Shown here: positions 12,617 to 22,800 of the stretch, one piece after another | Position numbering within the stretch: position 1 is the stretch's first letter | How the letters are laid out: each line of letters starts with the position of its first letter | Assembly: GCF_026230105.1 (NCBI RefSeq) | Contig: NC_079484.1 | Span: 9,563,805 to 9,627,804, forward strand | DNA length: 64,000 nt | Source: Diorhabda sublineata | Lineage: Eukaryota > Arthropoda > Insecta > Coleoptera > Chrysomelidae | Direction: 5' to 3' | Translations under genes and position numbers: made by a program | The notes under the pieces: generated by a model | Seen by the model: the letters and a program-made list of their open reading frames with translations, nothing else | Told to the model about the DNA's origin: nothing | The model's database searches: none

Positions 12617-12800
12617 CGAGCCACTTTTGATATTTTCGAAACAGTGGATTCAAAACAATTTCTTCTGTTAGTTTAGCATTACTTCTTGATGAAAAACATA
12701 TTTTACAAGCTCAGCAATGGATTCAGAAATGTTATCCAGACTCAGCTACATCGAAAAGAACCATCTGTTATTGGTTTGTTGAATTCAGAAATAAAGTCCA
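12617..12800 (+). pseudogene. mariner helix-turn-helix fragment
   Basis: A short segment reads LLDEKHILQAQQWIQKCYPD then SATSKRTICYWFVEFRNKVH. It matches the CYPDSAPS-x-TI-x-WY-x-F first DNA-binding domain of a mariner lineage common in insects. Only this domain is left. Its orientation is opposite to the neighbouring transposase remnant. Confidence 0.6.
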
Positions 12801-13239
12801 CAAATTGTTTATATGTACGAGCCCCCATTTCAGTTGGCCCACTTAAAAAAATTCGAAATTATTAAACTATTTTGAAATTCCAGAAAGTAGCTATTAGTAA
12901 AATGTTTGAAACTTTCAGTTTTACGTCTAAAATATGTTTTGGATGAATATTGTCAAATATTTTGAATGATATTTAATATGATGGAAAAGGGAAAACCACA
13001 TAGGTCTTGTTGACAATAATTTTTTATACATATACAAGGGTTCATTGTTTCCAAAATTGTGTTCAAAGTTTCATTAGGTCTAAAATACGCAAATAATAAA
13101 GTAGTAAGTCATATTTTCACGAAATGTTTTTTTTTTAAGTAACAGATAGTTTTTTTGAAGTAATAAGGTGATTATAATTTTTAAAATTCGATTAATCATA
13201 ATAAAATTATTCAAAAAGGGGAAAAAGAACTCAGATTCA

Positions 13240-13369
13240 AATAATAATAAATGAAAAATATTCGTATTATTGTGAAAAAAGCTTAGGGCGCTTTGTGCCA
13301 TATTTTTCGTACATCGAGCGCCCGACTCTTTTTTCACAATTATACGAATATTTTTCAGTTATTATTGTT
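13240..13369. repeat. 54-bp-arm hairpin
   Basis: Two arms of about 54 bp (13,240-13,293 and 13,316-13,369) are inverted copies, sharing GAAAAATATTCGTAT then ATTGTGAAAAAAG then a GGGCGCT end, with a loop of about 22 bp. Mismatches are few. No gene is near. It may be a tiny foldback MITE or a hairpin RNA source; the sequence alone does not decide. Confidence 0.85.
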
Positions 13370-13896
13370 TTAAGTTTATTTTGAAAACTATTCTATATAT
13401 TATTATGTACAATTGACGAAATTCAAACGATAAGAGCACTAAACAAATTTTTTTGTATTACTCTCAAATTCATATTAGTAAAAAGGAACGATGGAATAAT
13501 TTTCGCTTACTGTATTAATATAATGAGCTTCATTAATGGGAAACAAATATTGAGTGTAATTCACCCAATTTGTGAAATAAAAAGATTTTCTTTTGTTAAT
13601 GTTAATTTTTGTAAGAAATCTGAAAACCCTCAATATGCCCGAAACAGTTGAAGATAGGTATAGAGCTTTCGACATTTTGTTTTATTATGACTCTAAAAAA
13701 TAAATAATACACTGGAGGTTGTATTTAATGTATTTAAAATAAGAATGCTGGTATTAGTCATTGAATGACACACTGTATAATTAAAAAATGCGTATTTAAA
13801 AATACAAAATCAACGTGTTGAAGCGTTTTTCCCAACACGCCCTCATTTATTTATAAAGGAATTTATTCCATTTGGTTGTTCCACACCGTATATATA
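13370..13896. other. gene-free stretch
   Basis: AT-rich with no recognisable feature between the hairpin and the foldback element. Confidence 0.35.
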
Positions 13897-15331
13897 TACA
13901 GGGTGCCCCACGATGAATCAAAACTATCTTTATATGGCAAAATACTTATAGTAAAATCATGAAAATTTCTACGTTTGGGTTTTCGGATACGATCTTTTTA
14001 ACTAAAATAATTCGAAGTCGACTATAACTTTGTTATTTTTAATGGACACCCTGTATTTTGAAATCTACGTAAAATTTTAGTATACTTTTGTCTAGAAACT
14101 TTTTTCGAAAATTGTATACTTTTTGAGTTATTGATTTTTTTGTAAAAAATTTGACCGTTGCAAACTCTTTTAAATTATTTTTTACGAGGAAAGCCTTAAA
14201 GATATGAGAATGGTTTTTATTCGGTTGCTTTTAGCAAGGTCAGACATATTTGAATCTGTGCTGAAACATTTTTCATTTTATACAGGGTGTATATAAAAAA
14301 TATTCAAAGTCCAACTTCATAAATATCAAATTTTAAAGAGAACCACCCGGTTTTTTCTATTTTAATGCATTCAGGGGAAAAAAAAGAAGCAAATCTATGT
14401 ATACTTTCCTATACCTAAACCTAACCGTTATCCAGCTATTAAATGTTTTCTGTAAATTTTTAGAGAGGGCTGGTGTGGTTTAAACTTTATTTATCCTTTA
14501 TTAAATTGAGAACAAGCAATTTTAACGATTTTCGAAAGTAGCAAGAATTGACTAATGACAGTTAAATAACTGTCATTTATCACAAACCTACTAAAAGTAC
14601 ATATAAAAAATTAAAACTTGTTAAAAAATACAATAATAACTGAACCTGAAATATCTCGGAAAAGACTAAAAGTTGTAATAGGATTAGTAAATACAATTTG
14701 ATTTGATTTTTTTACAGATCTTGACAAGATAAAGATAAATATTTTTTTATTTCTTAGTGCTTGTATCAACAGGTCAAAATAAAATTTAGACCACATCTAC
14801 ATCTCTAAAAATTTACAGAAAACATTTAATATCTGGATATAAGCCTTAGGTGTATGAAATTATACATGAATTTGCCTTATTTTTTACCCCTGGATGCATT
14901 GAAATAGAAAAAACCGGGTGGTTCCATTTAAAGAAATAAAGAAATTTGATATTTATGAAGTTGAACTTTGAACACTTTTTATACACACCCTTTATATAAT
15001 GAAAAATGTTTCAGCATAGATTCAAATACGTCTGACTTTGGTAAAAGCAACCGAACAGAAACCATTTTCATATCTTTAAGGGTATTCTCGTAAATAAATA
15101 ATTTATAAGCGTCTGCAACGGTCAATTTTTTTACAAAAAAATTAATAACTCAAAAAGTATGCATTTCTAGAAAAAAGTTTTTATATAACATTACACTAAA
15201 ATTTTAAATATATTTCAAAAATGTATTAATATATAAAGTGTTCTATTCAAAATAACAGTTACAGTCGACTTCCGGTTCTACCGGATTTTACTATAAGTAT
15301 TTTGCCATATACAGTTTAAACTCGTCGTGTA
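13897..15331. mobile_element. palindromic foldback element, copy A
   Basis: A TA-flanked element beginning TACAGGGTGCCCCACGATGA, with two inverted arms of about 560-600 bp (13,897-14,492 and 14,775-15,331) around a 280-bp spacer. Shared arm blocks include TTTGCCATAT, AACTCAAAAAGTATGC, CGGTTGCTTTTA, AACCACCCGG and TAATGCATTCA. The outer right end is eroded (CTCGTCGTG then TATA instead of GGACACCCTGTA). No transposase is present, so it is non-autonomous. The TACAGGGTG terminus and TA target suggest mobilisation by a Tc1/mariner transposase. Further copies are at 24.14-24.81 kb (half only) and 46.04-47.29 kb. Confidence 0.9.
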
Positions 15332-15403
15332 TAAAAAATATAAAATTAACATCTATTATTTCCATTGGTGAACATCAAAGCAATTATTTTAAATAGTACT
15401 TAC

Positions 15404-15686
15404 GGAAGGCTGATAAACCCGCAGCAGCTACAGCTAACTGTGATTCGCTAGCATGAGGTAGAAGAAAAGGTAAAGTCGATGGCGCTAGTATTGGTATTGG
15501 TGTAATCAACTCGTTGTCAATGGTTTTAATGGATGCCGATGTGTGTTTGACTTCTTCTTGACAAGGCTTATTATCTAAATCGCCGTAAAGCTTATGAAAA
15601 AACTCCTTAGGTGATAAAGGTTGATTTGTTTTTGCTTGTTGATGAGAAGATGCACCGCTAGTCATTTTTTACTTCTGATAGCAAAG
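15404..15686 (-). CDS. first coding exon of an unidentified protein
   Basis: The ATG at 15,665 opens a frame of 87 codons plus one base that ends at a consensus donor, C|GTAAGT, at 15,404/15,403. Upstream, GTAAATTTTAG|C at 15,688/15,687 makes a plausible acceptor, leaving 21 nt of 5' UTR in this exon. Visible blocks are SHQQAKTNQPLSPKEFFHKL, then YGDLDNKPC, an acidic/Lys-rich middle, a Pro-rich PIPILAPSTLPFLLP and an Ala-rich SQLAVAAAGLSAF. The composition is ordinary for the N-terminal part of a developmental transcription factor, and the SPKEFFHKLYG motif looks conserved, but I cannot name the protein. No downstream exon was found at lower coordinates in the window. Unlike its surroundings the frame is intact and codon use looks natural, so I take it as a host gene. 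Confidence 0.6.
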
Positions 15687-15689
15687 CTA

Positions 15690-16216
15690 AAATTTACACT
15701 TAACATTTAATTACAGAAAATAAAGCTTTAAAGAGAAATGGTTCAAGAAGTGGTTTTAGATGAAATAAAGGTAATGTTATATTATGATAAAGAGTAAGTG
15801 GAGTGAAATAATTGCTTCTAATTATATTAATGAAATGGATTTATGGGAACGATATGGAAAGTATACATAAACCTGTAGCTGCCTCAATCAACATGAATTA
15901 GGTATAGTATTTCTCACAATCTAGAAAGTGCCTTTACTACCGAAACTTATATAAAATTCGATAAAACCGAAAAGTCGTAAATTTATGGCTATTTATTGGG
16001 ATAGTATTGTGCAGGTCAACACTACCATATTATAATACCCGACATTTTCCTGATAGTTTAAAGAAAAATCTGAATTTTATATAATAAGGCTAGATTTGGT
16101 TTACCTTGTTGTATTTGAAATTCTAATATGATGGGGCTGTTGACTTTTAATCTTGAATCTACTAAATGATATGGCAAAAAATTAATATATCACAATTTAT
16201 TTATTGCTAGATATTA
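15690..16216. other. gene-free stretch
   Basis: No recognisable feature. If the exon at 15.4-15.7 kb belongs to a gene starting near 22.65 kb, this is intron. Confidence 0.35.
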
Positions 16217-16789
16217 TACAGAGTGAGTTTTATTGATAGAACTCCTAAATTATCTCGGAAACGGTTTTTATAAATTTTTGTGCGTAAGGGTCTTGTGATA
16301 CGGCCGGTATTATGTTGGTATCTACATATTTACTCCTTTTTCCGAAAAAATAATGAACTTTGGTTATTTCAAAAGGACCACACTTTATATTTTGTGCTTT
16401 TAGAAATCCTTGAGTTAAGAAATACTGATTATTTTTCATGTAATATTCTCTATACCTAAATCCCACAATTTCGAAGTTATAGCAACATTTACAGTATCTC
16501 CACCAAAGTTACTATAAATATTGTACATTCAGATGACTACGATTGAACAAATTAATTTAATTTGAATATTCTTTAATAATTTATGTGCTAATATCTCGTG
16601 ACAAGGTCTAGTGTCAGTAAGTTAGTAAAAAGTTTAACGAAACTGGTACAGTAAAATATTTATCCAAATCATGGCGCAGAAAACCTACAACTAAAGACAA
16701 ATCTTATGTTTGGGTCATGTTAGAAGTAGATCAACATTTGTGAAGTAGAATTAAGACTTTTAGAAAACATACAGTAAAGGCGATTACAG

Positions 16790-18262
16790 TAGATGCTCAA
16801 AATGTTGTCCATTAACAAGCCATGCTATTTTTAAAACATTGCGATACATTTTGCAACATCTCAGACTGCTCAATTCTTCTTATCTCTGTGGTAATCCCAT
16901 CTTTTAATTCTTAATATTGGTAAGTTTTGTTTTATAAACGATGTCTCTTTAATTGAGCTCACAGGAAATAGTCTAAAGGATTCATTTCGAGTGATCGCGG
17001 GGGTCATTCGATAAAACCACGCGTTCCAATCCATCTTCTAAGAAACACATTATTTAGGTATGGCCTCACCAAACTCGCATAGTGAGGTGGAGCATCATTT
17101 TGTTGTTCCTACATACTTAGTTAGATTTGGAAATATCCGAGCCATCTCAGGTATAATACTATTTCCAATAAATCTAAATGGGCAGATGTAATTTGGGCGC
17201 TAAAGGATTAATGTACTTTTTACAACATGTAAACTAGGCGCCAAGACCGAAGGGTCATTTTAATCCTATGTGTATTTTGGGCGCTAACCGATTGAAGTAC
17301 ATGATTTATGAAATACAGTTATTTATTAAATCACCGACATTTATATAGATATATTTTTAGATTTTCCTATAAGAGAAATAATCTATTATCACTTAAGGTT
17401 TGAAAAAATTTACCGTTAGAGGGGGCTACTTTGCACTTTTTTTAAATGAAAAATCTGCCCTTAATAAAGTTTCCTCACAACATTTTTGTAACACTCTACA
17501 GAATAAAGTAAATTTTATAATTCTTTATATTTTTATTTAGTACTTAAGTACATATTACATATAAAATAAGAGATTTACATAACCTAACCTACTTAAAAAT
17601 CTATCAACTTTCCCTCTATCCGAAAATACATGTGGGATTATCTATCCTTCTTGGTCAGACAGGTAAAGAAGGATGGTTAGCGCCCAAATTACACCTGCCG
17701 ATCTAAATACACCGCATCATTTAAGTTACCCTCAGTGAAAACCTAACGTAACCCATTATTTTGTCGCATACTGTTTCAGCCTATACATTCAGTTTTTCAG
17801 GATATTGGTTTCGCGTAAGCGAAGAGTAATGTTATGTAACAAATATCTACAATTATGCCGATTTATGTTTCCATTAATACAAAAAATGTCTTATTCGCAA
17901 AACATAAAATTACTTAAAAAATTTGGATCGTTTTCATCATTATGTCTGCAAACTCTTAACGTCTATCAAAATCGTCATCTAACAACTTTTGAATCCACGT
18001 TACTTTGTATGGATGAAATTTGTTATCACGTAAAATTTTCATTACGATTGTTTACGAAATATCAAGTTTCCTGGATATTTGTCTTGTACTCAAGTGAGGA
18101 TCGTCTTCTAACAGGACACAAACATCTATTTTGAGTTGATGCAGTTTTTCTACGCCCTGATTTGGACAAATATTTTATTGAACCAATTTCTTTAAACTCT
18201 TTTACTAGTTTACTGACAGTGGATCTTGTTATGGGATTTCGGTTAGGATATAAATTATTCAA
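16790..18262 (-). pseudogene. mariner-like transposase split by an insertion
   Basis: Read from 18,262 downward with frameshifts: a helix-turn-helix (NPITRSTVSKLVKEFKEIGS, then LSKSGRRK), ISRKLDIS followed by DNKFHPYKV and LLDDDFDRR near 18,000, an eroded catalytic FxxNxTxxGTI-like block near 17,870, then, beyond the insertion, NLNDAVYLDLLGNSIIPEMA near 17,140, NDAPPHYASLVRPYLNNVFL near 17,060 and RRWIGTRGFIEWPPRSLEMN-like sequence near 17,000. Family knowledge places this with the insect Tc1/mariner group whose catalytic blocks are SDEATF, QDGAPAHY and SPDLTPLDF. A second copy of the N-terminal block lies on the plus strand at 16,610-16,700 because of the palindrome. Reading across the insertion restores the frame, which supports both the assignment and the excision point. 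It cannot be functional. Confidence 0.85.
17180..17700. mobile_element. 521-bp MITE with 8-bp target duplication
   Basis: Terminal inverted repeats GGCAGATGTAATTTGGGCGC (left) and GCGCCCAAATTACACCTGCC (right) are flanked by identical ATCTAAAT copies at 17,172-17,179 and 17,701-17,708. It sits inside the mariner-like transposase. An 8-bp duplication is usual for hAT, P or Merlin elements; the ends do not let me choose. No coding capacity; ends of the same GGGCGCTAA type recur inside (near 17,230 and 17,280). Confidence 0.93.
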
Positions 18263-18769
18263 AATATTACACGTTTCTTGTTAACTACATCTATTCTTTT
18301 TCAGATAAACGATCCATTTTGACTCAATAAACTTCAACAATAATAATTTATTGAAACGTCAAATTTGGCATTTAGGTATAGAGTATATTACATGGAAAAT
18401 AATCCGTATTTCTTAAAGATTTCGAAAAGCGAAAAATATACAGAGTGATCCATTTGAAATTACAAAGTTCATTATTTTTTCGAAAAAAGAATAGATCTGA
18501 CAACAATGTCAATACCACCATAATACCGTTCGTATCACAAGATACAATTTATTTACATCGTACAAGCCGTTTTCGAGATAGCTTAGGCGTTCCATACTTA
18601 AAACTCACTCTGTATAGTTCAATTTCGCTGTCGCTACTATCTTGCAAATTAGTTTTTTCACAAGTTCTAAACTATTTATATTTGTGTACATACATCTACA
18701 TATATGAGTATTATTCTTTATTTCGCCAAGAGCCAAAAAAGCGAAAATGAGCAAATCAAAATTTAAAGC

Positions 18770-19160
18770 ATTGATAATTGTTTTTTATTCGATATTCATG
18801 GAATTATATACCTTCGCTGGGTTCCTGAAGATAAAACTATCGATCAACATTATTATCTTTACATTATTACTGAAATCCGTCAAAGAATAAGTAAAAAACG
18901 AACCGAATTGTTGAAGAAGTTATGGCTTCTTCATCAAAACAATGCGCCAGCCAGACAAGTACAACATCCCAGTGTTAGTCTTCTACCTCTCACCTAAGGT
19001 CAAATTTGCATTGAAAGGAACAAGATTTGAATCTGTTGAAGCTGTGAAATCAAAAACTGCGTGCGTCTTGAAGGAACTGTCAGAAAAAGACTTCCTGTAC
19101 GAAATGTAGAGATAGATGAGGGGTATATATTGAAGGAGATCATGAATAAATAAACATAAT
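18770..19160 (+). pseudogene. mariner transposase C-terminal fragment
   Basis: FDIHGIIYLRWVPEDKTIDQ, HYYL, ITEIRQRISKKRTELLKKLW, LLHQNNAPA, then KFALKGTRFESVEAVKSK and VLKELSEKDF follow in order. This is the second half of a mariner transposase: FFDxxGIV, the NAPAH region with the second catalytic position (read here as Asn in QNNAPA where family members have Asp), and the tail. The block around HPPYSPDLAPCDFFLFP is deleted between NNAPA and the KFALKG segment. Inactive fragment; the rest of the element was not found. Confidence 0.8.
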
Positions 19161-19435
19161 TTCAAAATAAAATATTTGATATCATCAGTCTCGTTATTTA
19201 ATAGCCACATCTCGTATGTCTCGGTTTTTGTTTAGCCCAACTTAATAGCAGTCTCATAAACGTTAAAGAAAAGCTTGTGTAACTCAGGATACATCTTGAT
19301 TCATCACACGAAATCCAAAATAGTCTAAATGGTAGTGTTCTATTAATGATATGAAATTTCGAGATCTGAAAGTCAATTCCTGACACACATAACAAAACCT
19401 GTTGTAGTTGTTTATTCAAAAATAGACACGTACAA

Positions 19436-19600
19436 GAATGGTCTCAGAAGTACCTGGCCTGATCTAGGGGTGGCGCTAGTTGCTTGAAAGTACACAATCG
19501 TACAGCATATGTTTCAATTTTGAGTAATAATTATGTCCTTGTTTATCGATATATTCAGTAGTGCGTTTGAGAAAGTTAAGTTTTTATTTTGCACGACGCA
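19436..19600 (+). mobile_element. mariner 5' terminus, second copy of the 7.66-kb family
   Basis: GGTCTCAGAAGTACCTGGCC with CTAGGGGTGGCG and GCATATGTTTC parallels the 5' end at 7,659 (GATGTCCCAGAAGTAGCTGA, CTAGAGATGGCG, GCATATGTTTC). Similarity fades after about 160 bp, at a KVKFLFCT-like remnant of the transposase start. Confidence 0.55.
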
Positions 19601-19739
19601 TCCCTCACTATACAGAATAATTTCTTTCCCTTCTAATACTTTGGATTCGATGAAATTGTACAAGGTAAACTTGTGGATCATCAATTTTTTTGTAATAAAT
19701 TTTTGATGTCTTAATCATTGGACAAAGAAATTAGGCCCA

Positions 19740-19990
19740 TCGTGAAGACAAGCCGGGTATTACTTTTGTCTCTCACAAAGTCACATTAATCTTTTTCTGG
19801 AAAATATAAGCCTAGATTATTTAAAGCAAACTCTTCATGAAAAGTTTTAAAGGAAAGAAACTTAATGTCCTTATCTACGCAGTACGCAACATAATTCCTG
19901 TACAATGCAGCTTTGCATTGCCAAATTGGCTCCAAATACTTCTTACTCGATGAAACTCTACAATAATGAGATTCCTTTTTTGGTAATTCA
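19740..19990 (-). pseudogene. fragment of a repetitive insect TE-like protein
   Basis: Minus-strand translation gives IWQCKAALYRNYVAYCVDKD, then FLSFKTFHEEFALNN and LYFPEKDxCDF. I recognise the FHEEF...FPxKDxCDxC pattern from a widely repeated insect protein family that is usually annotated without function and resembles a transposase with a cysteine knuckle. Only this block is left; stops follow on both sides. Confidence 0.45.
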
Positions 19991-20169
19991 ATGCAATAAT
20001 TTTCCCTTTTATTCGTATCGATTTTATTTTTTCTACAGCATCATTATTACCGTGATTTGGGGTGAAATTGATCATCCGGGGCGGGATTGTTCACTAAATC
20101 ATCCGTTTACATATTTGAATTTAGCGCCTAAATCAACCGTGCTAAGACGCTACTTTCGACCAATATTGA

Positions 20170-20830
20170 TAGTACAAAGATGGCCTATGGCAATATGTGC
20201 AAGTGGAAAATGCTATAAAAAAAGATCTGATAGCTTCATTCAAAGCGACAGGAATTGTACCTTTTGATCCCGAACGAGTCTTGCATAAAATCCCAACTGA
20301 AGATATTGGCAATGATACTGATGGCTCGGTGAATAACATTCTTGTGAATTACTTGCAGCAGCAACGTTTCACAGCAGAAACATCAAGAAGGAATATTAAA
20401 AGACAAAAACTATCTGTACAACCTGGCAAAAGCGTTATAGCAAGTACTGATGCAGATTCTAGTGATTCAGATGTAGATGATCCATTAACCAATGACAACG
20501 AACCACTGGAAAATGAGAGTGATGACGTGCGAGTAGAAACAGAGTATTTCGAACTAAGACAATGAAGTTACGACGGTAAAATTTGTGTTGGTTAAGGTTT
20601 ACGGGGGAGCAAGGAAAAAAACTATCTATCGGAACACAGCTATGAAGGGTATAAAGTCTTTGGACACATCTTAAAAGATTTTTGCAGTTGAAGACGGTGA
20701 AGTATGTCAGATGTATCAGATGTGTTAGCAATTTTACCAAATCCGACAATAAAACAACTTGATGGTACTGACAAGTACTTCCTCGTAAAAGTAATTGACG
20801 TTTTTGAGATGAATTAGTGATTTTCGATTA
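20170..20830 (+). pseudogene. pogo/Tigger-like transposase C-terminal region
   Basis: WPMAICASGKC-type sequence leads by frameshift into MQVENAIKKDLIASFKATGI, then VPFDPERVLHKIP, the conserved end of the DDE domain in pogo/Tigger/Jerky-type proteins (AF-x-ATGIYP-x-NP-x-VL). A Ser/Asp-rich acidic stretch (SSDSDVDDPLTNDNEPLENE) follows to the stop at 20,565. A further frameshifted piece, KFVLVKVYGGARKKTIYR, matches the terminal beta-rich segment these proteins often carry. The upstream catalytic domain is absent. Fragment of a transposase, not a host gene. Confidence 0.65.
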
Positions 20831-21084
20831 GGTTTATAAATTCAGTTTTCTTTTGAAATACAGGAGAAACATTTTTTTTAAGTTTAGGTATTTTCATTTT
20901 TATAATGTAATAAAATGCTTCATAACAATCATAAATCTATCTTAATTTGGTGAAAAAGGGTAATGTATGATAAATAATTCTCATGTTCAATCTCACCCTC
21001 ACTGAACAATTTCACCCCCCACAGTATAAACAACTATAACTTCGAAAGTACTTGACGTAGAGCAGCGTGGTTGGGATTGATCAT

Positions 21085-21400
21085 CTATGGACTAACCTGC
21101 TTGCAGCCTGTGCAATATAGTGTGTGTGTGAACAACCTCATCCCCAAGATGTGTATGAGATTGTTCACAACGAGCGCAGAATATAAAAAAACTAACTTAT
21201 TTTTATCAATTCCACGCCAAATGACGGTAGTAATTAATTGATTCATTTCCAATAATGCTGAAATTGAAGTACTTTCTATTCTGGAGGAAGATGATCTACC
21301 ATTAAATCCATTTGAATTTGGAACTATGGCGGCCGAATGCAAAATGCAGACTTAGAAGCTTTTGAGTAATTCCATGAGATGCAACGACATAAAAGGTTCT
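21085..21400. other. short frame, unassigned
   Basis: On the plus strand SNNAEIEVLSILEEDDLPLN then PFEFGTMAAECKMQT is an open acidic segment that might be the N-terminus of a transposon protein, but I cannot place it in a family. The 85-codon minus-strand frame across it has no motif. Confidence 0.2.
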
Positions 21401-21559
21401 GCGATTGTCCGATAGTTGTCGTTATGACCAATTTAAAAGCTAGGAACTTTGAACATAATAAGTCCTAAAAATCGAACTTAAAAGGTTTTAGATACGTATG
21501 TGATCAGGAACTTATTGATCCCAACCTAATCATTTGAAATAAAGACGCATGCCTTCTTT

Positions 21560-22190
21560 AGAAAAATGTTTTCGACAGTAGACAAAGTTCTAGTCACGGT
21601 TCGAGATGGCAAGGATAAGACTGAACTGAGTGGAAGCACACTATGGAAACTTTTAAAATAAATAGGTTTCCGATAAGAAAAAGCATTCCAGAAAATCTAT
21701 TTCAATTGACTATAAAAAAAATAAGAAATATACACTTTGGCAAATCAAGCAGTTTTGTTAAATGTGGTTTATTGTCTTTTGAATCTATTCGTTCCGGTGA
21801 CTACCATGAGGATAAGAATGGTGATGTTTTTTAAGAATATTTCGAAGAAAATACCTAATTGTATTATTCGTTATTCCTTTATAGACAGAAATTCAAAAAA
21901 TATGAAATTGAAAAAATTTAAGAAAATCGTTAAATGACGGTGGTTAGATCTCCACCATATCATTGCGAACTAACCCCGATTGAATTTGTATGCGTACAGA
22001 TAAAGGGAGAAGTTTTATTAAAAAATATAATTCTTTTGAAATGAGGGATGATAAATACTTAGTTGTTTTTGGAAAAGAAAATGTGAAAATCGGAAAATAT
22101 TATTGATGAAATGATCGAGCCACTCATTGTGAATATTGCAATAGTTCATTTGTAAGAAGTAGCTCTACTTATACTGGTGACTTTTCGTAT
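21560..22190 (+). pseudogene. Tc1/mariner-like (DDE_3 type) transposase remnant
   Basis: Blocks in order: TVDKVLVTVRDGKDKTELSG near 21,580, STLWKLLK-IGFR, a long gap with only basic, eroded sequence, then SPPYHCELTPIEFVCVQIKG near 21,960 and KNIILLK. The PPYHCELNPIE-x-xWxQIK block is the third-catalytic-residue region (Glu of NPIE) of a transposase family very common in insect genomes; the first two acidic residues have been deleted. A degenerate acidic tail follows. Not functional. Confidence 0.7.
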
Positions 22191-22644
22191 TTAAATTATT
22201 CTTCATGAACGAAAGGTTTGTTTAAAAATAAAAATTCTAATCCATATACCTATATAACCATTAAAAAATCGAACATTTTAGAAAAAATCACACTTTTCTT
22301 ACCTTCAACTATTTTATTATAGATTATTTTAATTTATTTTAACTGTGTACTAAAAGAAGTGACACGCCTATGGATTACAAATGCTTCATCACTTTAGTAC
22401 TCTTTTATTCATAAAAATAGATTATAGAACAATATTTACTCACACATTAGAATTTCAAATTTTAAAAATATACAGTTAGTAGAAAAGATGTTGAAAGGAG
22501 TTGGATATATTGTAAAAAATATTTAATCAAAAACTACCATCCAATAAGATAAACAAAAGCACTTAATTTTATGTCTGCTGTTTTGATTTAAGACATTTTT
22601 ATAAATTCAATCAATTAAAAAATATTTGGAAAAACAAACTTACT

Positions 22645-22800
22645 GTTTATAAGCACTAAAAAAGCACAAAGGAACAACACGCACAAACTTTTCAGCGAGG
22701 AATGCGAGGGACAAATTGAAATTGTTTTTAAATTGCCGGAATGAGTAAAGTTGGCAAAGGGCGCGTGCTAAGGGCGTGTTTTACAATTGTAGGGTGTGGT
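22645..22800 (-). promoter_or_regulatory. possible promoter and non-coding first exon
   Basis: A locally GC-richer minus-strand segment reads ACGCCCTTAGCACGCGCCC, then TTTACTCATTCCGGC, and runs into GCTTATAAACA|GTAAGTTTGT, a consensus splice donor at about 22,643. This looks like the promoter and 5' exon of a minus-strand transcript that could splice to the acceptor at 15,688, across 7 kb of transposon debris. The link is inference only; no start codon is needed here because the downstream exon has one. Confidence 0.3.

Larger units (their letters stand above)
16217..18614 (-). mobile_element. palindromic mariner-like element with nested insertion
   Basis: Both ends carry TACAGAGTGAGTTTTA in inverted orientation (16,217 and 18,614), and the inverted similarity runs inward for about 550 bp (16,217-16,770 against 18,060-18,614), including TAATATTCTCTATACCTAAA and the transposase N-terminal coding region. 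Within each arm a 175-177-bp end unit is itself bounded by TACAGAGTGA-like sequence. Between the arms lie the body of a mariner-like transposase on the minus strand and a foreign 521-bp insertion at 17,180-17,700. Confidence 0.85.

Noticed and set aside
19905..20267. 120-codon plus-strand frame
   Set aside because: It overlaps a minus-strand TE protein block and a pogo fragment; its own translation has no motif.
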